A stretch of 20,014 nucleotides of DNA from the NCBI GenBank assembly GCA_900319895.1, contig ONQK01000200.1, forward strand, positions 1 through 20,014, read 5' to 3'. A program made the position numbers and the translations under genes. This document shows, piece by piece, positions 8,186 to 13,381 of the stretch. Position 1 is the stretch's first letter. Each line of letters begins with the position of its first letter. Source of the stretch: an uncultured Prevotella sp. GTDB taxonomy: Bacteria; Bacteroidota; Bacteroidia; Bacteroidales; Bacteroidaceae. Under the pieces are notes generated by a model. That model ran no database searches, had not been told where the DNA came from, and saw only the letters and a list, made by a program, of their open reading frames with translations.

Positions 8186-9079
8186 TTACTTAATGGAAAT
8201 TGTAGACGGAAGATTTTCAACGTCAATCAATTCTATTTTGAAGATCAGCGTTGAAAACGGCTTGATTTTAGCTTGTTCACGCTCGCCGTATGCCAATTCC
8301 TGGGGGATATAGACTTCCCATACAGAGCCTTTGGGCATCTCTTTCAATGCCTCTGACCATCCCTTGATGACTTGGCTCAGATAGAGCTTTGCCGGATCTT
8401 TGCGCTCATAAGAACTGTCGAACACGGCTCCGTCAATGGTCTTCCCTTCATAATGAACCGTTACTCTTGCGCCGTCTTCGGGCTTTGTACCAGTTCCTTC
8501 CTTGATGACTTTGTATTGAACACCGCTGGGCAATGTCTTTATGCCCTCCTTTTTAGCATTCTCAGCCAGGAACTTCTCGCCTTCCTTCTTGTTGTCGCCA
8601 TATTTTTCCATCATCACTTCTGCCCTGATCTTCTGCATCTTTGTTTCAGACAATTTGGCAGCTTGTTCAAACGTCATGATGCTTTCATTGCGAGTGGCAC
8701 CGCTGGCAAATCCCGCCAAAAGGTTCTTTACGGAAATCGTTCTGGTAGAATCTTCACCGAACACCTCAAAGTTGATGCCTTTCACCATTTGGTTGGCAAC
8801 TTGCTGGCCAATCTGGATACCTGCATAATAGGCGGCCTTTTGTTTGTCGTCACCGGCGTTGGCACCTTCGTTAAAACCTTTTACGAAGTCGTTCATGTAA
8901 GTTGAGTCAATACCCATGTTTAAAAGGTAGCCCTTAAGACCCTCTGACTGAGCAAAGCCAATAGCGTAGCTCAAAGAGTCCAAGTCGGTTTTCAAGTCTG
9001 CCTTTGGCGTTGAGTTCCCGCATGATGCGAATACTCCTGCAACTCCTGCAATGAGTGCATGATACATTAGTTTTTTCAT
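8186..9079 (-). CDS. FKBP-type peptidyl-prolyl isomerase, lipoprotein (second of three)
   Basis: This 297-residue protein carries a type II signal peptide with Cys20 in GVFASCGN, so it is a lipoprotein anchored in a membrane, probably facing the periplasm. No acidic surface-export signal follows the Cys. The Mip-like N-terminal helical region begins at DSLSYAIGFAQSEGL. The FKBP domain near residues 190-290 contains VTVHYEGKTIDGAVFD, VIKGWSEALKEMPKGS and PFSTLIFKIELIDV. It aids folding of exported proteins by proline isomerisation. It is a clear paralogue of both neighbours, with 11-13 bp gaps, so it is the middle gene of one operon. Confidence 0.92.
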   Translation of the reverse strand: MKKLMYHALIAGVAGVFASCGNSTPKADLKTDLDSLSYAIGFAQSEGLKGYLLNMGIDSTYMNDFVKGFNEGANAGDDKQKAAYYAGIQIGQQVANQMVKGINFEVFGEDSTRTISVKNLLAGFASGATRNESIMTFEQAAKLSETKMQKIRAEVMMEKYGDNKKEGEKFLAENAKKEGIKTLPSGVQYKVIKEGTGTKPEDGARVTVHYEGKTIDGAVFDSSYERKDPAKLYLSQVIKGWSEALKEMPKGSVWEVYIPQELAYGEREQAKIKPFSTLIFKIELIDVENLPSTISIK

Positions 9080-9090
9080 AATTCTTTTTT

Positions 9091-9699
9091 TTATTTTATA
9101 ACTTCAATAAGTTCTACATCAAAAATCAATGTCGAGAATGGCGGAATCATCGCGCCGGCGCCACGCTCACCATAGCCAAGACGGTAAGGGATGAAAAAGC
9201 GGTATTTTGCGCCCTCCTGCATGAGCTGCAAACCTTCTGTCCAGCCCACGATTACTTGGTCAAGCCCGAACGTAGCGGGCTCGCCACGCTGGATTGAACT
9301 GTCGAAAAGCGTGCCGTCCACGAGCATGCCTTCATAATGACATTTCACCTTGTCTGTAGCAGAGGGACTCTTGCCGCTTCCCTCCTGCAAAACCATGTAT
9401 TGGAGACCGCTGGGCAACACCACGACGTTCTCCTTCTTGGCGTTTTCCTCCAAATATTTTTCACCATCAACCTTGGCCTGCTTGCCTTTTTCAGCAATTT
9501 CCGCCTGCTGTTTCTCCTCTTGTTGTTGAAAAAATTTGTTGGCTATTTCTTGTGCTTCATTGAACGAAATCTTGGGTTCTTTACCAGAAATCATGTCTTT
9601 GACAGCTTGTGAAAATTCCTCTACGTTAAGGTCTTCCGCACCCATTTGCGCCAGTTGTCGACCGATGCCCAGACCCAATGCATAACTCAGTTTGTCCAT
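9091..9699 (-). CDS. FKBP-type peptidyl-prolyl isomerase, cytoplasmic (first of three)
   Basis: This 202-residue protein has no signal peptide, so it is predicted to be cytoplasmic. It starts directly in the Mip-like dimerisation region (DKLSYALGLGIGRQL), the same motif the two downstream paralogues carry after their signal peptides. A charged, Gln-rich helix lies near residues 50-75, and the FKBP domain occupies about 100-202 (VKCHYEGMLVDGTLFDSS, VIVGWTEGLQLMQEG, PPFSTLIFDVELIEV). It is the promoter-proximal gene, 21 bp from the palindromic promoter. The loss of a signal peptide is genuine unless translation begins upstream, and no upstream in-frame start with a hydrophobic stretch is seen. 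Confidence 0.92.
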   Translation of the reverse strand: MDKLSYALGLGIGRQLAQMGAEDLNVEEFSQAVKDMISGKEPKISFNEAQEIANKFFQQQEEKQQAEIAEKGKQAKVDGEKYLEENAKKENVVVLPSGLQYMVLQEGSGKSPSATDKVKCHYEGMLVDGTLFDSSIQRGEPATFGLDQVIVGWTEGLQLMQEGAKYRFFIPYRLGYGERGAGAMIPPFSTLIFDVELIEVIK

Positions 9700-9718
9700 A
9701 AATTCTACTTGTTAAATC

Positions 9719-9738
9719 ATTATCTTTGCAAAGATAAT
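9719..9738. promoter_or_regulatory. Palindromic, potentially bidirectional -7 promoter
   Basis: TTATCTTTGCAAAGATAA is a perfect palindrome. Each strand therefore reads TATCTTTGC, an exact TAnnTTTGY match. Leftward transcription would start near 9713, 14 nt before the first FKBP gene. Rightward transcription would start near 9736, giving a long leader for the sirtuin gene, which also has its own -7 element at 9779. Clear -33 boxes are missing on both sides. The palindrome could equally be an operator. Confidence 0.6.
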
Positions 9739-9778
9739 ATTTATATTTGATTTATGTGAAAAATTTTGTAAAAAACAT

Positions 9779-9787
9779 TATTTTTGC
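9779..9787 (+). promoter_or_regulatory. -7 element of the sirtuin gene
   Basis: TATTTTTGC matches TAnnTTTGY exactly. The start site would be near 9794. This leaves almost no leader for an ATG at 9797 but about 15 nt for the ATG at 9809, which supports the latter start. Confidence 0.65.
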
Positions 9788-9808
9788 ATCAAATTAATGT
9801 TGCTCATT

Positions 9809-10513
9809 ATGAAAAAGATTGTTTTTTTGACAGGAGCCGGGATGTCGGCTGAAAGTGGATTAAGCACGTTTCGCGATTCCGGAGGACTTTGGGACAAGTA
9901 TCCTGTCGAGGAGGTCGCCTCCCACGACGGCTGGGAGCGCAACCCTGACCTGGTGACGGAATTTTACAACATCCGGCGGCGCGAGCTGGTCAAGGCAAGC
10001 CCCAACGAAGGGCACTTGCTAATTGCACGCATGGAAGAGGGATACGATGTGACAATAGTGACGCAAAATGTAGACAACCTGCACGAGGCAGCCGGCTCTA
10101 CCAACGTTATCCACCTGCATGGCGAATTGATGAAAGTGTGCTCAAGCCGAGACCCGTACCATCCCAAGTACATCCGCACCTTGTCGCCTGAAAATTGCGA
10201 GGTGAGGCCAGGGACGCTGGCCGGAGACGGCAGTTTGCTGCGACCCTACATCGTGTTTTTTGGCGAGGCAGTGCCGATGATTAACATCGCGGCAGAAAAA
10301 GTGGCACAGGCAGACCTGCTGGTTGTCATCGGCACATCGCTCAACGTCTACCCTGCGGCAGGACTGGTGAGATACACTGCGCCGGGCACCCCCGTGTTCA
10401 TCATCGACCCCAAGCCCGTGAACACCACTGGAATAGGACAGGTGAGACACATCATGAAAGGAGCGTCGGAAGGGATGAAAGAGTTGGTGGGAATCCTCAA
10501 GGAATTAGCTTAA
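9809..10513 (+). CDS. NAD-dependent protein deacylase, sirtuin class III (CobB-like)
   Basis: This 234-residue Sir2-family enzyme removes acyl groups from lysines using NAD. The NAD site is visible as GAGMSAESGLSTFRD, followed by QNVDNLHE. The catalytic base is His104 in HLHGEL, and GTSLNVYPA closes the cofactor pocket. Tyr53 and Arg56 (FYNIRR) match the YxxR signature of desuccinylase/demalonylase sirtuins. The usual CxxC...CxxC zinc tetrad is absent: only two isolated Cys (MKVCSS, ENCEV) occur there. ATG 9809 is preferred over ATG 9797 on promoter spacing and because family members begin close to the GAGMS motif. It converges on the methyltransferase gene with 5 bp between stops. Confidence 0.92.
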   Translation: MKKIVFLTGAGMSAESGLSTFRDSGGLWDKYPVEEVASHDGWERNPDLVTEFYNIRRRELVKASPNEGHLLIARMEEGYDVTIVTQNVDNLHEAAGSTNVIHLHGELMKVCSSRDPYHPKYIRTLSPENCEVRPGTLAGDGSLLRPYIVFFGEAVPMINIAAEKVAQADLLVVIGTSLNVYPAAGLVRYTAPGTPVFIIDPKPVNTTGIGQVRHIMKGASEGMKELVGILKELA

Positions 10514-10518
10514 AAGAT

Positions 10519-11151
10519 TCATTTTTTACGGATGAGGGTCAAGCCATCGCGCATGGGTAGCATCACTTTCTCCACGCGATGGTCGGCCGACACATGGTCG
10601 TTAAATTCCCTGATGCCAAGGGTTTGCGGGTCTTTATCGTAAGCCGCTTCGACGACATGTCCGTCCCAAAGCGTATTGTCGGCAATGATAAATCCACCGT
10701 TTTTAACAAAATTCAATACCGTTTCATAGGTTTCAACGTATGTCCGCTTGTCGCCATCGAGAAATGCCATATCGAACAACACGCCCAACTTAGGCACTTC
10801 GACATTGGCATCACCGATTCTGAAGTCGATTTTATGAGCGACGGCCGACTGTTCTATCCATGGACGCGTAAAAGGCTCCTGCTCATCGTTGATTTCAAAA
10901 GTCCAGACCTTGCCGCCCTCCTCCAGCGCTTCTGCCATGCAAATGGCAGAATATCCACTGAACGTACCGACTTCAAGAATGTTCTTAGGCTTTATCATGC
11001 TGACCAACATCTTCAGCAAACGCCCTTGCAAATGGCCGCTGGCCATGCGCCCGTGCAGCAAGCGGACATTGGTGTCGCGCCATAGGCGATACAAATATTC
11101 ACCCTCCGGATCACTATGCTGCCTCAAATATTTTTCCAATTCACTGGTCAT
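10519..11151 (-). CDS. SAM-dependent O-methyltransferase (COMT/CCoAOMT family)
   Basis: This 210-residue cytoplasmic enzyme is a cation-dependent class I methyltransferase. The SAM-binding motif EVGTFSGYSAICMAEAL starts at Glu60, and TFEIND supplies the acidic ribose ligand. The metal ligands are likely Asp132 in AFLDGDKRTY and Asp158/Asn159 in ADNTLWDG. The family methylates catechol-like hydroxyls; in bacteria the substrate is usually unknown. It begins 4 bp after the aroQ stop and so is almost certainly co-transcribed with it. The link to shikimate metabolism is only positional. Confidence 0.92.
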   Translation of the reverse strand: MTSELEKYLRQHSDPEGEYLYRLWRDTNVRLLHGRMASGHLQGRLLKMLVSMIKPKNILEVGTFSGYSAICMAEALEEGGKVWTFEINDEQEPFTRPWIEQSAVAHKIDFRIGDANVEVPKLGVLFDMAFLDGDKRTYVETYETVLNFVKNGGFIIADNTLWDGHVVEAAYDKDPQTLGIREFNDHVSADHRVEKVMLPMRDGLTLIRKK

Positions 11152-11155
11152 CTCG

Positions 11156-11581
11156 TCAAGCTTTTAACTGCAAAAGGGCTTCGATGGCAAGGCGGTAGGA
11201 ATCAAGTCCGAAGCCTGCGACAACGCCCGTGCAGGCAGGCGCTATCATGGAATGATTGCGGAAATGCTCACGCTGCCACACATTGGACAGATGCACCTCT
11301 ACGACAGGGCACGCTATGGCGCGTATGCAGTCCAGCAAAGCGATGCTGGTGTGCGTATAGGCGCCGGCATTGAGGACGATGCCGTCAACCGTGAAACCTT
11401 CTTCCTGAAGCTTGGTGACCAGCGCCCCCTCGCAATTACTTTGAAAAAATGCGAGGTCTACTTGCGGAAATCGTTCCCGAAGGACGGAAAGATAGTCTTC
11501 AAACGTCATGTTACCATAAATTTCAGGCTCTCTGCGGCCTAAGAGGTTCAAATTCGGACCGTTAACGATAAGAATTTTCAT
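11156..11581 (-). CDS. aroQ: 3-dehydroquinate dehydratase, type II
   Basis: AroQ dehydrates 3-dehydroquinate to 3-dehydroshikimate, the third step of the shikimate pathway, as a dodecameric cytoplasmic enzyme. The 141-residue length is typical. The N-terminal NGPNLNLLGRREPEIYG contains the catalytic Tyr22 and flexible-loop Arg. Asn71 (LNAGAYTHTS) and His97 in EVHLSN complete the site, and FRNHSMIAPACTGVVAGFG is a family signature. A -7 element at 11663-11655 would give a leader of about 67 nt that overlaps the xerD promoter. The methyltransferase gene follows 4 bp downstream. Confidence 0.97.
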   Translation of the reverse strand: MKILIVNGPNLNLLGRREPEIYGNMTFEDYLSVLRERFPQVDLAFFQSNCEGALVTKLQEEGFTVDGIVLNAGAYTHTSIALLDCIRAIACPVVEVHLSNVWQREHFRNHSMIAPACTGVVAGFGLDSYRLAIEALLQLKA

Positions 11582-11598
11582 ATTTCAACGATTTTTTT

Positions 11599-11607
11599 TA
11601 ACTTTGC
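11599..11607 (+). promoter_or_regulatory. -7 element of xerD
   Basis: TAACTTTGC matches TAnnTTTGY exactly, with a near-match TTTC 19 bp upstream. The start site would be near 11614, some 60 nt before the xerD ATG. The element sits inside the predicted aroQ leader, just upstream of the aroQ start codon. Confidence 0.65.
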
Positions 11608-11654
11608 ATTGAGGGACACAGCACATTTTTGACGTGCCCCATGTGTTGAACGAT

Positions 11655-11663
11655 GCAAATGTA
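11655..11663 (-). promoter_or_regulatory. -7 element of aroQ
   Basis: On the minus strand, TACATTTGC matches TAnnTTTGY exactly, with TTG 20 bp upstream. The start site would be near 11648. The element lies inside the predicted xerD leader, so the two divergent transcripts overlap at their 5' ends. Confidence 0.6.
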
Positions 11664-11672
11664 CACATAAAA

Positions 11673-12593
11673 ATGGAAACGGGCAAGAAAACCTCGGCTA
11701 ATATGCTACAGGCGTTCCAACGTTACCTGAAATTGGAGCGCAATTATTCCAGCCATACGCTGGAAGCCTACTTGCGCGATGTCGACAAGCTGATGCAGCA
11801 TCTCTCCTCCCGAAATCTACCGGTCGGCCAAGTGCAGTTGGAAGATTTGGAGCAATTTGTGGCAACCCTTTGCGACTTGGGCATCAGCGCCCGGTCGCAG
11901 GCACGGATCGTCAGCGGCATCAAGACATTCTACAAATTCCTTTTTCTCGACGGGTTTATAGAAGAAAACCCGACGGAATTACTGTCCGCCCCAAAGCTAG
12001 GAAGCCACTTGCCCGACGTGCTCTCAACGGCTGAAATCGACCTGATTGAGCAGACATTCGACCTAAGCGACCCGTTGGGGCAGCGCAACAAAGCCATCAT
12101 CGAAGTGCTCTTCTCCTGCGGCTTACGCGTGAGCGAACTCACCAACCTAAAGCTGTCTAATATATATAAGGAGGAAGGGTTTTTGCGCATTCTGGGTAAA
12201 GGACGCAAAGAACGGCTTGTCCCAGTTTCCGACAGCGCTCTTTTTGAGATTGAGCAATGGCTGTTGTGGCGCGGCCAAATGCCCGTCTCGCCAGGTGAAG
12301 AAGACTATGTGTTCCTCAATCGCCGCGGGAGGCACCTGACCCGAACCATGATTTTGATCATGACCAAACGACAAGCTGCAATAGCAGGCATCAAAAAAGT
12401 CATCTCACCACATACCTTCCGCCACTCTTTCGCCACTGCATTGCTTGAGGGCGGCGCCGACCTGCGCGCCATCCAACTGATGCTCGGACACGAAAGTATT
12501 TCCACCACAGAAATCTATACACATGTCGACACGACGCTGCTACGACAAACGATTTTACTGCATCACCCGAGAAATATCCAGAAAAATGGTTAA
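11673..12593 (+). CDS. xerD: Site-specific tyrosine recombinase XerD
   Basis: This 306-residue recombinase has the XerC/D length and both domains. The N-terminal SAM-like DNA-binding domain (about 10-95) contains YLKLERNYSSHTLEAYLRDV. The catalytic domain shows all six active-site residues: Arg152 (CGLRVSEL), Lys176 (GKGRKER), His247 and Arg250 (PHTFRHSFA), His273 (MLGHESI) and Tyr282 (EIYTHVD). XerD acts with XerC at dif to resolve chromosome dimers. ATG 11673 is chosen over GTG 11634; ATG 11703 is possible. The position divergent from aroQ and the lack of adjacent cargo or attachment sites favour the housekeeping XerD over a mobile-element integrase. Confidence 0.92.
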   Translation: METGKKTSANMLQAFQRYLKLERNYSSHTLEAYLRDVDKLMQHLSSRNLPVGQVQLEDLEQFVATLCDLGISARSQARIVSGIKTFYKFLFLDGFIEENPTELLSAPKLGSHLPDVLSTAEIDLIEQTFDLSDPLGQRNKAIIEVLFSCGLRVSELTNLKLSNIYKEEGFLRILGKGRKERLVPVSDSALFEIEQWLLWRGQMPVSPGEEDYVFLNRRGRHLTRTMILIMTKRQAAIAGIKKVISPHTFRHSFATALLEGGADLRAIQLMLGHESISTTEIYTHVDTTLLRQTILLHHPRNIQKNG

Positions 12594-12611
12594 AAACTGT
12601 TCCACAACAAC

Positions 12612-12638
12612 AAAAATGAAGTTTTTTTATTCATTTTT
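12612..12638 (+). terminator. Possible weak terminator after xerD
   Basis: AAAAATGAA (12612-12620) and TTCATTTTT (12630-12638) form a 9-bp inverted repeat around a T-rich 9-nt loop, 19 bp past the xerD stop. The stem is almost all A-T, so termination would be weak. It is the only such structure close to the gene end. Confidence 0.4.
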
Positions 12639-12667
12639 ATTGCATAAACGGCCTTGAAAATCAATAA

Positions 12668-12719
12668 ATGTTCACTTTCCCATGTTCTATAAACACACAT
12701 TTGTTCAAAATGTGAACAT
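12668..12719. repeat. Inverted repeat cluster TGTTCA/TGAACA
   Basis: ATGTTCAC at 12668-12675 is repeated in inverse as GTGAACAT at 12712-12719. A second inverted pair, TGTTCA (12702-12707) and TGAACA (12713-12718), is separated by 5 nt. The right arm can pair with either left arm. The cluster lies upstream of the predicted promoter of the first small/large module and could be an operator, but this is inference. Confidence 0.45.
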
Positions 12720-12849
12720 AATATTAACTGAAAAACATAAAAATAAAAATATTTTAACTTTATTGTAAAATGCTTAAAATCAATATGTTATAAATTAAAC
12801 AAATATTAAAACCATAGATTTTGCAAACTACAGATTGCAGAATTGGCAT

Positions 12850-12858
12850 TAATTTTGT
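12850..12858 (+). promoter_or_regulatory. Probable -7 element of the first module
   Basis: TAATTTTGT fits TAnnTTTGY. It would start transcription near 12865 and give a leader of roughly 225 nt. No TTTG sits at the ideal -33 spacing; the nearest is 26 bp upstream (12820-12823). The nearby TAGATTTTGC is an off-by-one alternative. Confidence 0.4.
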
Positions 12859-12894
12859 GCTTTATAGGATGTGCATGTGGCACAAAAGATGAAC

Positions 12895-12926
12895 AAGAGA
12901 GTTTACATCAAAGAGAGTTTACATCA
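12895..12926 (+). repeat. Perfect 16-nt tandem repeat in the leader
   Basis: AAGAGAGTTTACATCA occurs at 12895-12910 and again immediately at 12911-12926 without mismatch. It lies about 30 nt downstream of the predicted start site of the first module. It may be a recent slippage duplication or a paired binding site. No third copy is present. Confidence 0.75.
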
Positions 12927-13090
12927 GGAACATCAAACGAATTCCAAATGACAACATAATAATTATATTAAGGACAACAATAAAAAGCAAAGTTGGCAGA
13001 CAAGCCCAAACGACAAACAAAAAAAGGAATTCAGGAGATAAAATGATAATGATAAAAATAAAATTTAATAAAAATATAAAACTAAAAGTT

Positions 13091-13300
13091 ATGGAAAAGA
13101 AAAGATTGGAGTATGTAAGTCCGAAAACAGCGGGCATCATCATCGAACAAAACCCCTTCTGCCAAGCAGCTTCATACGCTAACGTCGGTGGCGAAGGCAA
13201 TGACCCCATCAACCCACAGCCTGGAAAAGATTTCATTGACTGGGGAGATGATTGGGGAGAAGATTGGAACAATTCCTTTGACATTTGGGAAGAAGACTAA
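13091..13300 (+). CDS. Small acidic Trp-rich protein, first module
   Basis: I do not recognise a named family. The 69-residue protein has a basic start (MEKKRLEYVSP), one Cys near residue 26, a Gly-rich centre (YANVGGEGND) and a tail with repeated W-G-D/E-D-W units ending DIWEED. It aligns with the 78-residue protein at 16865: RL.xV.P, a Glu, a Cys, SY.N.G.G. It has no clear signal peptide. Small proteins of this build are common in Prevotella and Bacteroides, but I know of no assigned function. ATG 13091 is preferred over 13043. The large secreted-protein gene begins 81 bp downstream. A conserved first half with a variable tail resembles a precursor peptide, but no modification enzyme is in the window. 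Confidence 0.75.
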   Translation: MEKKRLEYVSPKTAGIIIEQNPFCQAASYANVGGEGNDPINPQPGKDFIDWGDDWGEDWNNSFDIWEED

Positions 13301-13381
13301 AAAACCAAGACTTGTTCACCACTAAGGAATTTAAGCAGATTAAGAAAATAGGATAATAACAACAATTAAAAACAATAGAAT

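Larger units (their letters stand above)
12594..13090. other. AT-rich region and leader before the first small/large module
   Basis: About 500 bp without a convincing gene. In order it holds the weak hairpin after xerD, the TGTTCA inverted repeats, a very AT-rich stretch, a probable -7 element at 12850, a tandem 16-nt repeat at 12895-12926, and a purine-rich leader to the small ORF. An in-frame extension from 13043 exists, but it is Lys/Ile-rich AT translation and is not favoured as coding. Confidence 0.6.

Noticed and set aside
7231..8193. 320-codon plus-strand ORF antisense to the third FKBP gene
   Set aside because: The minus strand encodes a full FKBP with signal peptide and intact motifs. 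The antisense frame is a codon-bias artefact and gives a His/Leu/Phe-rich product.
11634..11672. GTG-initiated N-terminal extension of XerD
   Set aside because: The extra 13 residues are not typical of XerD. ATG 11673 gives the usual family length and leaves a leader after the predicted start site at 11614.
11673..12593. xerD as an integrase of a mobile element covering the right-hand modules
   Set aside because: The divergent position next to aroQ and the XerD-like length suggest the housekeeping gene. I saw no flanking att-like repeats, transposition or mobilisation genes in 12594-20014.
12919..13284. 121-codon minus-strand ORF over the first small gene
   Set aside because: It is antisense to the 69-residue protein, which has a homologue at 16865. 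The Phe/Ile/Leu-rich product only mirrors AT-rich DNA.
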